Source: CAYZJV01 sp964482325
Lineage (GTDB): Bacteria; Spirochaetota; Spirochaetia; Sphaerochaetales; Sphaerochaetaceae
Direction: 5' to 3'
Assembly (NCBI GenBank): GCA_964482325.1
Contig: CAYZXD010000011.1
Span: 1 to 64,000, forward strand
DNA: 64,000 nucleotides
Program-made: the position numbers and the translations under genes
The notes under the pieces: model-generated
Databases searched by the model: none
What the model saw: only the letters and a program-made list of their open reading frames with translations
What the model was told of the DNA's origin: nothing
Part shown: piece by piece, positions 7,642-16,813 of the stretch
Numbering within the stretch: the stretch's first letter is position 1
How the letters are laid out: each line of letters begins with the position of its first letter

Positions 7642-8097
7642 ATGGATCAAAAACAGGAACATTCCGGGGCACCGAATACAGGAAAACGATCTCGAAAGGG
7701 CGATGGAGGCCGGCGACGGAGACGAAAGAGTCAAAAGTCGGCGAAACCGGAACAGAAGAAACAGAGACCTGAACACAAACACCCGCAAATCGTGGTACCT
7801 CGCGTACAGGAACCCGTGCCGGTATGCGCTATCTGTAATAAGCCGATAGAGGCCATTGCTCAGGCAATTTGCGGACCTGAACCCAACTCCTTCAACCACT
7901 TCGATTGTGTGTTGCGCAAAATTGCCGATGATGAGCACCTCCAGCCGCATCAGAAAGTATCGTATATCGGGAGAGGCACGTTTGCGGTTATCGAAACCGA
8001 TTCAGAGGGAAAATTTGTTATCATCAAACGGATACCCTATGAATCTCCGGAAACCTTTGCCGGTATGAAACGGTACGTGGAGGAGCAGAAGCGATGA
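7642..8097 (+). CDS. Unknown protein, basic N-terminus and CxxC/HxxC metal-site candidate
   Basis: A 151-residue protein I do not recognise. Residues 1-50 are low-complexity and strongly basic (RRRRRKS, KPEQKKQRPEHKH), like a disordered nucleic-acid-binding tail. Residues 62-89 contain CAIC, another Cys at 77 and HFDC, compatible with a zinc site. The C-terminal half (KVSYIGRGTFAVIE onward) looks like a small beta-rich domain. The start follows GAAGGA with 9-nt spacing. It overlaps coaD by ATGA, so the two are probably co-expressed. Position between ribosomal protein genes and coaD suggests a housekeeping, perhaps RNA-related, role; that is inference. Confidence 0.8.
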   Translation: MDQKQEHSGAPNTGKRSRKGDGGRRRRRKSQKSAKPEQKKQRPEHKHPQIVVPRVQEPVPVCAICNKPIEAIAQAICGPEPNSFNHFDCVLRKIADDEHLQPHQKVSYIGRGTFAVIETDSEGKFVIIKRIPYESPETFAGMKRYVEEQKR

Positions 8098-8597
8098 GTG
8101 ATACCACAAGAAAAATTCGTGCGATGCTTCCGGGTACGTTTGATCCACCGACGAATGGACATCTGAATTTAATTGAGCGGTCGGCACAGCTGTTTGACTC
8201 GCTTGATGTGGTTGTTGCCGATAATATCAGCAAACAGTGTTTATTCAGTGCAGATGAACGGATGGAGATGCTCAGTGAGCTTCTCGCTCCCTATGACAAC
8301 GTTCGAGTCGTTTCATATCGTGGTCTGGTAGTTGAATATGCACGGAAAGAACATATCACGGTGATGGTGCGCGGAGTGCGTGCATTAGTAGACTTTGGCT
8401 ATGAATTTGAATTGGCTATGACCAACAAACAGTTGAATCCTGAATTAGAGGTTCTGTTTATGCCCACCGATCCTACTTACTTTGTCCTTCGCTCATCGGC
8501 AATCAAGGAAATGGCTTCCTTCGGTGCTGATGTCAGTAAGATGGTTCCTAACATGGTGGCAAAACTGTTACAGAAAAAAATCAAGTTATTGACATAA
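8094..8597 (+). CDS. coaD: Pantetheine-phosphate adenylyltransferase CoaD
   Basis: Fourth step of coenzyme A synthesis: 4'-phosphopantetheine plus ATP gives dephospho-CoA. The nucleotidyltransferase fold is marked by PGTFDPPTNGHLNLIERS (T/HxGH-type site), VRGVRALVDFGYEFELA and YFVLRSSAIKEMA. Length of 167 residues is near the usual 160. It overlaps the preceding unknown gene by 4 nt. CoA made here is needed to charge the acyl carrier protein encoded at 8888. Confidence 0.96.
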   Translation: MSDTTRKIRAMLPGTFDPPTNGHLNLIERSAQLFDSLDVVVADNISKQCLFSADERMEMLSELLAPYDNVRVVSYRGLVVEYARKEHITVMVRGVRALVDFGYEFELAMTNKQLNPELEVLFMPTDPTYFVLRSSAIKEMASFGADVSKMVPNMVAKLLQKKIKLLT

Positions 8598-8610
8598 AAG
8601 CCCGAGGTTG

Positions 8611-8639
8611 TTGACATAAACAGGGCTATTCGTTATGAT
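8611..8639 (+). promoter_or_regulatory. Strong promoter for rpmF-acpP-rnc
   Basis: TTGACA (8611-8616), a 17-nt spacer and TATGAT (8634-8639), close to the sigma-70 consensus. The predicted start is about 8646, 29 nt before the rpmF ATG. Confidence 0.75.
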
Positions 8640-8674
8640 CCAGAAAGCATATTTTTGAATGAAGAGGTAGATAC

Positions 8675-8863
8675 ATGGCTGTACCAAAACATAAGAGTTC
8701 TAAGGCGAGAGCAGCTTCACGGAAAGCGGCGAATATGCGGCTTGCCACACCCACACTGTCTGTATGTGGAACCTGTGGGAATATGGTGGTTCCTCATCGT
8801 GTTTGTCCGAAGTGCGGTTTTTACCGGGGCAAGCAGGTCATCGACACAGAGGATATGGCATAA
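8675..8863 (+). CDS. rpmF: 50S ribosomal protein L32
   Basis: Small zinc-type ribosomal protein of 62 residues with the family opening MAVPKHKSSKAR and two pairs of cysteines (CGTCGN and CPKCGFY) forming the zinc ribbon. GAGGT precedes the ATG. It is followed closely by acpP, the common bacterial rpmF-to-fatty-acid-gene arrangement. Confidence 0.97.
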   Translation: MAVPKHKSSKARAASRKAANMRLATPTLSVCGTCGNMVVPHRVCPKCGFYRGKQVIDTEDMA

Positions 8864-8887
8864 AAGCCGGTAAGCAGGAGGAATAGA

Positions 8888-9130
8888 ATGGATACAAATA
8901 CCGTTTTTGAGAAAGTAAAGAGCCTGATTGCAGAAAAGCTGGAAATTGAAGAGAGTAAGATTACTCTTGATGCTTCATTTAGAAAAGATCTGGGTGCTGA
9001 TAGTCTCGATACCTATGAACTGGTCTACGCAATTGAAGAAGAGATGGGAGTTTCCATTCCGGATGAAAAAGCAAACGAGTTTGAAACAGTTCGGGATGCA
9101 GTAGATTTCCTTGCTAAGACAGTAAAATAA
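8888..9130 (+). CDS. acpP: Acyl carrier protein
   Basis: Carries fatty-acyl intermediates on a 4'-phosphopantetheine arm attached to Ser39 in GADSLDTYELV. The protein is 80 residues, acidic and four-helical as usual. The residues after the DSL motif are DTYEL rather than the common DTVEL. An AGGAGG site lies just upstream. It sits between rpmF and rnc as in many bacteria. Confidence 0.96.
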   Translation: MDTNTVFEKVKSLIAEKLEIEESKITLDASFRKDLGADSLDTYELVYAIEEEMGVSIPDEKANEFETVRDAVDFLAKTVK

Positions 9131-9141
9131 CTTAGCTGAAT

Positions 9142-9891
9142 ATGTCCGTTTTTCCTAAAACAGTGACGTATGGTAAAGCTCCTGGAATCTCTTCCGAGAG
9201 AAAACGGGAGCTTTCCTTATTTCAAAAACAAGCTGATATAAAATTCAAGAATCTCGAGCTGTTGAATCTTGCCTTCTGCCATCGGTCCTTCGCCAATGAG
9301 AGTAGTGTAGATATTGACAATAATGAACGTCTTGAGTTCCTTGGAGACAGTGTCCTTGGACTTATCGTTGCCAATTGGCTATTTCTCAATCTACCAGATT
9401 CTGATGAAGGAGATTTTTCCCGTATCAAGTCCTTTGTGGTAAGCGAAGAGAGCCTTGCCGGCATTGCTAGGAAACTGCGTGTCGATAATTTTATCCTCAT
9501 CGGTAAAGGGGAGGAATTTTCCGGGGGGCGCACGAAAAAGGCCCTGTTAGCCGACTGTATGGAAGCCATCTTTGGAGCCTACTTTCTGGATTCCGGATTC
9601 AGAGCAGCAACAGAATTGATACAGCATCTCTTGGTTCCTGAAATACATAAGGTGCTGGCAAATAAGCATCGTAAGGATTATAAGACACTGTTACAGGAAT
9701 ATGTTCAGAAACGGTATAAAACCTACCCACGCTATGAGGTAGCAAAGAAAACCGGACCGGAACATGACAATACCTTCTGGGTAAAAGTATTAGTGCAGAA
9801 AAAAGTATTCGGGCCTGCACCGGGAACAAATAAAAAAGAAGGGGAACAGGCGGCAGCCAAGCTTGCATATGAAGAACTCGTTGGGCCCTAA
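9142..9891 (+). CDS. rnc: Ribonuclease III
   Basis: Double-strand-specific endonuclease for rRNA and mRNA processing. The N-terminal catalytic domain has the signature NERLEFLGDSVLG and the second acidic pair in DCMEAIFGAYFLD. The C-terminal double-stranded RNA-binding domain runs from about residue 175 (KDYKTLLQEYVQ to AAAKLAYEEL). It is 249 residues with an N-terminal extension of about 25. It ends 4 nt inside the convergent CCA-enzyme gene. Confidence 0.96.
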   Translation: MSVFPKTVTYGKAPGISSERKRELSLFQKQADIKFKNLELLNLAFCHRSFANESSVDIDNNERLEFLGDSVLGLIVANWLFLNLPDSDEGDFSRIKSFVVSEESLAGIARKLRVDNFILIGKGEEFSGGRTKKALLADCMEAIFGAYFLDSGFRAATELIQHLLVPEIHKVLANKHRKDYKTLLQEYVQKRYKTYPRYEVAKKTGPEHDNTFWVKVLVQKKVFGPAPGTNKKEGEQAAAKLAYEELVGP

Positions 9892-11252
9892 TGTTCCTGC
9901 GGTTCCTTGATGCGGATAGTATAAAAATTCTGTGCAATTGTGCTAAGTGTTTCCACGGTATTCTGATGCGGGTCGTCGAGCACTGTTTCAAGTAACTGAT
10001 TGAGAATGATCCCCATAGTGGGACCTTTTGGTATACCGAGTGCCGCAAGATCGTTTCCATTTATAGCTAGATCTTTAATCGAGAGTGCAGTACTTTCCTG
10101 CAGCACGTCTGCAATGCGCTGCTTCAATGCTAATATCTGCTGGGGACGTTGTTGATGATCGGTAGCCATCTGGTCTGCAAGACGTAACATAAATACATCT
10201 TCAAGGGCATGTTTCCCCACCCGTTTTACAAATCTTCTCACTGCTCCGTCACTCCAATCGGGAGTGTAATGAAACATGTGATTGTTTATGAGGTTGATCA
10301 CCGTTGATTTTTCATCGTTGGAAAATTTTAATCGGCTGAGGATATTCTGGGCCATTTTTGCCGAGAGAGCTTCGTGGCGATGAAAGGTCACTTCTCCATC
10401 ATCGGCCATACGTTTTGTTTCGACTTTTCCTATATCATGCAGGAGGGCGGCAAGGCGTACCAGTGGACGATGACGGGGTACCGCATCACAGGCAGCAATG
10501 CCATGATGCATAACATCCAGTTGATGAGCTCCTTTCTGGGCCACTTGATCACCCTGGGAAAGTTCCGGGAGTATCACCGCAAGAGCGCCGCAGGCATGCA
10601 GAGCTAAAAATCCCTGAGAAGGAATCGGTGATTCAAGTATCTTCAGTAATTCTGTGCGTATTCGTTCTCCCGAAACGTATCGGAGATGAGTAGCCAGATC
10701 CGCCATTGCTGCTGCCGTATCCGATTCAATGGAAAAACCGAGTTGTGCAGCAAAACGGCAACCACGCAGAATACGCAGAGCATCTTCTGAAAACCGTTTG
10801 TGAGGATCCCCGATAGCACGTATGATCCGCTGTTCGATATCTTCTTTTCCCTTATGATAATCGATGATACTGCCTGTTATGGCATCGGCTGCAAGTGCAT
10901 TCATGGTAAAATCCCGTCTTTTGAGGTCTTCGGCAAGGGATCGGACAAAATGCACGGTATCAGGATGGCGGCGATCGGTGTATCCGGCTTCCGTCCGAAA
11001 TGTCGTAACCTCAAATGATGATCCCTGGAAAAGGACTGTCACTGTTCCATGTTGAATACCAGTGGGGATGACCGAACGAAAAAGCTTCATTACCTGCTGG
11101 GGTTCTGCATCTGTAGTAAAATCGTAATCAGTATTCAAGCGGTTCAAAAGAAAATCGCGAACGGCACCGCCTACGATGTAGAGACAGTAGCCTGCGTTAG
11201 AGAACCGCGTGGCGAACGCATGTACAATACGGGGTACGGGGAATTCAGTCAT
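9888..11252 (-). CDS. cca: CCA-adding tRNA nucleotidyltransferase with HD domain
   Basis: Adds or repairs the 3' CCA end of tRNAs. Class II nucleotidyltransferase head: YIVGGAVRDFLL, TDYDFTTDAEP (metal-binding Asp pair) and RRDFTMNALAAD. The RNA-binding neck and body follow, with an HD-type segment LAALLHDIGK at about residue 255. Length of 454 residues fits the HD-containing subfamily. A second, PcnB-type member of the superfamily is encoded at 22988. Some members add A and C in separate enzymes, so exact activity is not settled by sequence; CCA addition is most likely. Confidence 0.9.
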   Translation of the reverse strand: MTEFPVPRIVHAFATRFSNAGYCLYIVGGAVRDFLLNRLNTDYDFTTDAEPQQVMKLFRSVIPTGIQHGTVTVLFQGSSFEVTTFRTEAGYTDRRHPDTVHFVRSLAEDLKRRDFTMNALAADAITGSIIDYHKGKEDIEQRIIRAIGDPHKRFSEDALRILRGCRFAAQLGFSIESDTAAAMADLATHLRYVSGERIRTELLKILESPIPSQGFLALHACGALAVILPELSQGDQVAQKGAHQLDVMHHGIAACDAVPRHRPLVRLAALLHDIGKVETKRMADDGEVTFHRHEALSAKMAQNILSRLKFSNDEKSTVINLINNHMFHYTPDWSDGAVRRFVKRVGKHALEDVFMLRLADQMATDHQQRPQQILALKQRIADVLQESTALSIKDLAINGNDLAALGIPKGPTMGIILNQLLETVLDDPHQNTVETLSTIAQNFYTIRIKEPQEH

Positions 11253-11294
11253 GACCGTATGCTAATGACTGGATGAACCGACTGTCAATACAGA

Positions 11295-11323
11295 TTGCAT
11301 ATAACGGCTAAAATGACTATAGT
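11295..11323 (+). promoter_or_regulatory. ileS promoter
   Basis: TTGCAT (11295-11300), a 17-nt spacer and TATAGT (11318-11323). The predicted leader is only about 50 nt, leaving no room for a T-box. Confidence 0.6.
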
Positions 11324-11379
11324 TTACCCCATGGGCAGAGAGAATACTGCCTGATTTCTACATGGTGAGGAGTTTCTGC

Positions 11380-14300
11380 ATGTTTAACCCGGTTGATCCG
11401 AAAACTGATTTCCCAAAGATGGAAGAGCGAATCCAGCAATTCTGGGAGGATAATGCTATCTACCAGAAGTCGGTGGAAAACAGAAGTGCTGACAATGAGT
11501 ACGTCTTTTATGATGGACCGCCGTTTGCCACTGGACTTCCCCATTTCGGCCATCTGGTTCCGGGAACTATCAAGGATTTGTATCCTCGTTATCAGACGAT
11601 GAAGGGCAAACGGGTGAATCGGCGTTTTGGATGGGATTGTCACGGACTGCCGGTTGAATATGAAATAGAAAAATCACTAAATATCTCCGGTCATAAAGCG
11701 GTCGAGGAATACGGTGTTGCCCAGTTTAACGAACAGTGCAGATCCATCGTACTTCGGTATACATCCGAATGGAAAGCCACGATCAATCGTATGGGACGCT
11801 GGGTTGATTTTGAACATGGGTATCGAACTATGGATACCGATTATATGGAGTCAATCTGGTGGGTATTCAAAACGTTGTATGAACGCGGAATGATTTATGA
11901 AGGATACAACATTCTTCCCTACAGTCCCGCTCTTGCCACACCGCTATCTAATTTTGAAGTGAATCTTGGCGGGTATCAGGATGTTGTAGATCCTGCGGTA
12001 ACGGTACGCTTCAAAGTCGATAATCTTGATGACACCTATTTCCTTGCATGGACCACCACTCCGTGGACATTGCCTTCCAATCTCGCCCTGGCACTCGGAC
12101 CTGATATCACCTATGTAAAAGTCAAGGATCTGGAGGAAGGAGTCTACTATATCCTAGGAGAGGACCGGTTGAACCATTACTATCATGATCTGCAAACCTA
12201 TGAAATAGTACACCGGTATCAGGGTCACGAACTTGCCGGTATGCGTTATGAGCCCTTGTTTCCTTTCTTTGCTCATCTCAAGGATCAGGGAGCCTTTGTG
12301 ACGGTCCTAGGTGATTATGTAACGGTGGAAGATGGGTGTGGTATTGTTCATACTGCTCCTGGATTCGGCGAGGATGATTATCAGGTACTCAAGGGAACGG
12401 GAATTCCGGTTGTCTGCCCCATTGATGATGATTGCAAATTTACCGCAGAAGTTCCTCTGTGGGAAGGTACGTTTGTCAAGGATGCCGACGCCTCGATTAT
12501 CACCTATCTGAAAGAGGAGGGGAAGCTGGTCAAAAAAGAAAATTATCTGCACAGCTATCCCTTCTGCTACCGAACCCATAAGCCGCTGATCTATCGCGCT
12601 ATGGCCTGTTGGTATGTTGATGTCACGAAATTGAAAAGTTCCATGCTTGCCGCAAACGACCAGATTACCTGGATGCCATCTCACTTGAAACACGGCCGAT
12701 TCGGTAAATGGCTTGAAGGAGCCCGCGATTGGGCTATCAGCCGAAATCGTTTCTGGGGAAATCCTATTCCGGTATGGAAGTGTGATGGATCAGATTATGT
12801 TGAGGTTATCGGTTCTATTGATGAACTTGAGCAAAAGAGTGGTGTTCGCGTTACTGATCTGCATAAACACTATGTCGATGAAATCACGTGGGAAAGCCCC
12901 GATGGAAAGGGAACAATGCATCGTATCCCTGATGTACTGGATTGTTGGTTTGAATCGGGATCTATGCCGTATGCACAGAATCACTATCCCTTTGAAAATA
13001 AAGAATTTGTTGAAGAACACTTTCCCGCTGACTTTATTTGCGAAGGACTCGATCAGACCCGTGGCTGGTTCTATACGCTGGTGATCATGGGTGCTGCGCT
13101 CTTTAATAAGCCGGCATTCTATAACTGTGTCACTAATGGAATTGTGTTGACCGCCGATGGGAAGAAGATGTCAAAATCGCTGAAGAACTACAGCGATCCC
13201 ATGGAGATTGTCGATCAGTACGGTGCAGATGCTCTGAGATTTGCTCTGATGAACAGCGCGGTAACCCGTGCAGAAGATTTAAAATTCTCCGAGGATGGGG
13301 TAAAAGATGTCTTGAAAACGCTCATCATTCCCCTTTGGAATGCGTATTCATTCTTCGTTACCTATGCCAATATCGATGGCTATGAACCTGGTGAAACACC
13401 GTTTGACCAGCTCGATAATCCGATGGATCGCTGGATTGTCTCGTTAAGTGAATCGTTAGTGCAGGAAGTCACTGAAGCCTGGGATCATTATGAGACCCAG
13501 CGGGGCTGTTCTGCTTTGGTAACGTTCCTGGATTCCCTGAACAACTGGTACATCCGCAGAAGCCGACGCCGATTCTGGCGTTCAGAGAATGATACGGATA
13601 AAAAGAAGGCCTACGATACCCTCTATCGGGTTTTAATGATCTTTGTGCAGAGTGCAGCTCCTGTGATTCCCTTCACCACAGAGGAAATTTATCGTAATCT
13701 GAAGACGGATACAATGATTGAGTCAGTGCATCTGAGTGATTTTCCCACCTATGATGCATCACAGCGAGATACTGCTCTGGAGCGAAAAATGGCGGTAACC
13801 CGGCAGGCGGTTACGATGGGAAGAGCACTTCGCAGTGCACACAATCTGAAAATTCGTCAGCCGTTAAAACAGGTGTTCTTAGTAACCCGCGATCCCGAGG
13901 AACGGAAGATTCTCGATGTTATGCAGGATATCATCGAAGAGGAACTGAATATTAAAAATATCTCCATTCAGGCAGATGAAAGCAATATGGTAACCTATCA
14001 GGCAAAGGCGAATTTCAAAGTGCTCGGAAAGCAGTTGGGCAAGCATATGAAAGATGTTGCCGCAAAGATCCAGGTACTTGAAAGTGATGAAATCGCTCAA
14101 TTGCTTGAGGGCAATAAGATTCATATTGCCTACGCAGAGGGGACGATCTCCGTCGGAGTGGATGATGTCGTGATTCAGCGAACAGAACGGGAGCACATGC
14201 GTGTATTGAATGAGGGACAGCTGACGGTCGGTTTTGATACAGAAATCACCCACGACCTGCTGCTCGAAGGGATTGCCCGTGATATCGTACGGGCGGTACA

Positions 14301-14511
14301 GAATCTGCGTAAAGAACAGGGATTTGATGTCTCCGACCGGATAGCACTTTCAGTTTATGGAGATGAGCTTGTGCAGGAAACCTATGAGCAGTTTGGCTCG
14401 TACATTGCCAATGAGACCTTGGCAGACACCATGATCTTCACGGAAGATCAACAGGCTCAGGAAGTTCCCTGTGGGGATACCGTCGCACATATCTGGGTGG
14501 AAAAACGGTAA
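11380..14511 (+). CDS. ileS: Isoleucyl-tRNA synthetase, eukaryote-like (type 2)
   Basis: Charges tRNA-Ile. Class I signatures: PHFGH at residues 54-58 (HIGH box) and KKMSKS at about 595; the editing domain between them has TTTPWTLPSN. The long C-terminal region lacks the zinc-ribbon end of typical bacterial IleS. The length (1043 residues) and motifs match the eukaryote-like class known in spirochaetes, which is generally insensitive to mupirocin. The start at 11380 follows GGTGAGGAG at 11365-11373; an ATG at 11362 lies before that site and is unlikely. The next gene begins 5 bp after the stop. Confidence 0.96.
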   Translation: MFNPVDPKTDFPKMEERIQQFWEDNAIYQKSVENRSADNEYVFYDGPPFATGLPHFGHLVPGTIKDLYPRYQTMKGKRVNRRFGWDCHGLPVEYEIEKSLNISGHKAVEEYGVAQFNEQCRSIVLRYTSEWKATINRMGRWVDFEHGYRTMDTDYMESIWWVFKTLYERGMIYEGYNILPYSPALATPLSNFEVNLGGYQDVVDPAVTVRFKVDNLDDTYFLAWTTTPWTLPSNLALALGPDITYVKVKDLEEGVYYILGEDRLNHYYHDLQTYEIVHRYQGHELAGMRYEPLFPFFAHLKDQGAFVTVLGDYVTVEDGCGIVHTAPGFGEDDYQVLKGTGIPVVCPIDDDCKFTAEVPLWEGTFVKDADASIITYLKEEGKLVKKENYLHSYPFCYRTHKPLIYRAMACWYVDVTKLKSSMLAANDQITWMPSHLKHGRFGKWLEGARDWAISRNRFWGNPIPVWKCDGSDYVEVIGSIDELEQKSGVRVTDLHKHYVDEITWESPDGKGTMHRIPDVLDCWFESGSMPYAQNHYPFENKEFVEEHFPADFICEGLDQTRGWFYTLVIMGAALFNKPAFYNCVTNGIVLTADGKKMSKSLKNYSDPMEIVDQYGADALRFALMNSAVTRAEDLKFSEDGVKDVLKTLIIPLWNAYSFFVTYANIDGYEPGETPFDQLDNPMDRWIVSLSESLVQEVTEAWDHYETQRGCSALVTFLDSLNNWYIRRSRRRFWRSENDTDKKKAYDTLYRVLMIFVQSAAPVIPFTTEEIYRNLKTDTMIESVHLSDFPTYDASQRDTALERKMAVTRQAVTMGRALRSAHNLKIRQPLKQVFLVTRDPEERKILDVMQDIIEEELNIKNISIQADESNMVTYQAKANFKVLGKQLGKHMKDVAAKIQVLESDEIAQLLEGNKIHIAYAEGTISVGVDDVVIQRTEREHMRVLNEGQLTVGFDTEITHDLLLEGIARDIVRAVQNLRKEQGFDVSDRIALSVYGDELVQETYEQFGSYIANETLADTMIFTEDQQAQEVPCGDTVAHIWVEKR

Positions 14512-14516
14512 TCGGT

Positions 14517-15437
14517 ATGTACGGGCAAAGGAACACGATACCGTTGCTGCTTGTCTGCTGTATCGTGCTTACCACTGCCATTTCCTGTGTACATCGCCCC
14601 TTTGGTGATGACTATTACTTTCAGGCGATGGGTGCTGATCAGGAAGTTGTGGTCACGATGGATCTCTCAGATCCACATCGGCTTCCTGCTCCCCTGCCTG
14701 CATCGTTTACCGCATTGTTGTCGCGAGTGAACCGTGTCTCCGTTGCACTGTACGATCCAAAAGGGTATTCGGATGAGACTGAGGTACTTACCGCTCAGGA
14801 TCTTGCCGCTTATGAATACTACGGGGCATTAGAGGGGAATATCCCTGCCTTCCTTACTAATAGTATGCTGCTGTGGGACGATCAGTGGCAGAAAATAGAA
14901 GAAGATACCGTCCGGTATTATCGCAATGAGACACTGGGACTTGATGTGTACGCACCTACGCGGGGATTATTACTCTTTGCCAGCGATAATTACCTGCAGG
15001 CGTACCAGAAGACGTGGAAAGATCGAGTCACCCGCATTCCGAAGTCCCTTGCCGATCGCATGGCAAACTCCCTTTTCGGTTTTTATATCGCCAGTCCGCA
15101 GGCAATGATTGATGTAGGAATAGCTCTGCCGAAAACAGCGATTATGCAAAGTGCCTCCCTGTTGTTTGTCATTGAAGAACAGCACGACGGTCAGCTGACT
15201 CTGGGAGGGATTATTACCATGAAAAGTGAGAAACTGGCAAACTCTCTTTCCATTCTGCTAAAAAGTTCGTATATTTCTGATAAGCGAAGAAAAGGGGAAC
15301 CGCTTGGGGACCTGACCGACCTGTTTGTTCGAGAAGATGACGCTGTTTATATTCAGGGGATGGAACTTTCTCAGAGCCAGTTTGATCAATTCTCCCGGCT
15401 GTTCGGTTCGCTTGTATCACTTCCTGCAGGAGAGTAA
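14517..15437 (+). CDS. Predicted lipoprotein, unknown function
   Basis: A 306-residue exported protein. The N-terminus has a hydrophobic stretch, LLLVCCIVLTTAISC, ending in a lipobox-like cysteine at about residue 24, which predicts lipidation and membrane anchoring. I recognise no domain; the mature part is mixed alpha/beta without repeats. It starts 5 bp after ileS and is followed 7 bp later by the FmdB-type gene, so it is probably the second gene of the ileS transcript. No function is assigned. Confidence 0.75.
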   Translation: MYGQRNTIPLLLVCCIVLTTAISCVHRPFGDDYYFQAMGADQEVVVTMDLSDPHRLPAPLPASFTALLSRVNRVSVALYDPKGYSDETEVLTAQDLAAYEYYGALEGNIPAFLTNSMLLWDDQWQKIEEDTVRYYRNETLGLDVYAPTRGLLLFASDNYLQAYQKTWKDRVTRIPKSLADRMANSLFGFYIASPQAMIDVGIALPKTAIMQSASLLFVIEEQHDGQLTLGGIITMKSEKLANSLSILLKSSYISDKRRKGEPLGDLTDLFVREDDAVYIQGMELSQSQFDQFSRLFGSLVSLPAGE

Positions 15438-15444
15438 CACAACT

Positions 15445-15648
15445 ATGCCACATTATGACTACCGGTGTGATGCATGCAATTATGAGTTTGAAGTCGAGCA
15501 GCGTATGTCTGATGAACCGTTAAAACAGTGTCCACGATGTAATCAACCGATTCATCGGATCTTTTCGGCCAGTGCGGTCATATTCCACGGTGATGGGTTC
15601 TACAGTACCGATACCCGAAAGAAAGCATCTACAGAAACTTCATCATAA
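15445..15648 (+). CDS. FmdB-family zinc-ribbon protein
   Basis: A 67-residue protein with MPHYDYRCDACNYEFEVEQ and a second pair CPRC, the two CxxC knuckles of the FmdB/CxxC_CXXC_SSSS regulatory zinc-ribbon family. The C-terminal tail is Ser/Thr/Lys-rich, as usual. The family is common and its function poorly known. It ends 6 nt inside the convergent thiI gene. Confidence 0.88.
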   Translation: MPHYDYRCDACNYEFEVEQRMSDEPLKQCPRCNQPIHRIFSASAVIFHGDGFYSTDTRKKASTETSS

Positions 15649-16809
15649 AGACAAAGATTCTGTTTCAGCCACAGCCTTCTCAAGGAGAGATTCAATCCCC
15701 ATTGCAGCGAAGTCTTGAATAAGTTCTTCACGATCAGGACGTACCAAAGGGTGTTTGGGACTGAAGATCGTACAGCAATCTTCATACGGAAGAATCGATG
15801 TCGTGTAGGTACCGATTTCCTTGCTGATCGTAATAATTTCCCCTTTGTCCATACCGATGAGCGGCCGGAATACGGGAAGATCGGAGATGCTGTCGGTGAA
15901 GGCAATACTCTCAAGTGTCTGTGATGCCACCTGACTCAATGATTCACCGGTGACTATTGCTGCACAGTTATGCATTTTTGCCAGCATATTCGCAATGCGC
16001 ATCATACAGGCCCGCATTAGCAGGGTATTCTTCTCTTCATGGCTATGTTTTCGGATATGAAGCTGTACGTCGGTGAATGGAACGATATGGAGAGTGATTC
16101 CACTGAGATAGCAACTGATAATCCGAGCCAGTTCGACTACTTTTTCTTTAGCCTCATCGGAAGTGTAGGGGTAGGTGTGAAAATAGACAGCTTCCTGTCG
16201 CAATCCGCGCTTTGCCATCCGATACCCGGCAACTGGACTGTCGATGCCACCGGAAAGCATGAGCATGCCTCGTCCTGCAGTCCCTACAGGAAGTCCTCCC
16301 GGACCCGATTCTGGTGAGGCGAAGAGATATGCCCGGTCTCGGATTTCGACCCGGACTACGGTGTCGGGATGGTGAACATCAACGGTTAAGTGAGGATGGG
16401 CTTCAAGTATCTGGTGACCGATATCACCCGAGATATCGTATGACTGGAGCGGGAAGGTTTTATCCGATCGGACGGTCTCTACTTTGAAGGTGGCCGTTCG
16501 CTTTTGGAAAGCCGCATCTGCTGCAATGGCGAGCGCTGTCTCCCGAATCGCATCCATCTGTTTTGCACAGGTATAGGCACGGGAAAATCCCACAACACCG
16601 AAGGTGGTGCCGATGGCCTCTCTGATCTGTTGTTCGGGTGCTGCAGCATCGATGGAGATGAACAGTCTCCCTTTCTGTTTTTTGAACACACTTGAGTAGG
16701 GTCGCAACTTATATTTGATATTATCCTTAAGCTTTTTCTCAAAAAATCCCCGGTTCTGCTTTTTAAGAGATATTTCTCCGAGGCGTACGAGATACAATAC
16801 AGTTTTCAT
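15643..16809 (-). CDS. thiI: tRNA 4-thiouridine synthetase ThiI
   Basis: Adenylates tRNA U8 and transfers sulfur to make 4-thiouridine, and may feed thiamine thiazole synthesis. Ferredoxin-like and THUMP domains occupy about residues 1-165, followed by the PP-loop LSGGIDSPVAG and the late EDCCTIFSPKHP segment with the conserved cysteine. At 388 residues it lacks the C-terminal rhodanese domain of the E. coli enzyme, like the Bacillus form. A cysteine desulfurase gene lies 4 bp upstream on the same strand and is the likely sulfur donor. Confidence 0.95.
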   Translation of the reverse strand: MKTVLYLVRLGEISLKKQNRGFFEKKLKDNIKYKLRPYSSVFKKQKGRLFISIDAAAPEQQIREAIGTTFGVVGFSRAYTCAKQMDAIRETALAIAADAAFQKRTATFKVETVRSDKTFPLQSYDISGDIGHQILEAHPHLTVDVHHPDTVVRVEIRDRAYLFASPESGPGGLPVGTAGRGMLMLSGGIDSPVAGYRMAKRGLRQEAVYFHTYPYTSDEAKEKVVELARIISCYLSGITLHIVPFTDVQLHIRKHSHEEKNTLLMRACMMRIANMLAKMHNCAAIVTGESLSQVASQTLESIAFTDSISDLPVFRPLIGMDKGEIITISKEIGTYTTSILPYEDCCTIFSPKHPLVRPDREELIQDFAAMGIESLLEKAVAETESLSL

Positions 16810-16813
16810 ACAG

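Noticed and set aside
8589..8598. TTGACATAAA at the end of coaD as a second promoter
   Set aside because: It codes the last residues of CoaD; the identical TTGACATAAA at 8611 has a proper -10 at 17 nt, whereas this copy has none.
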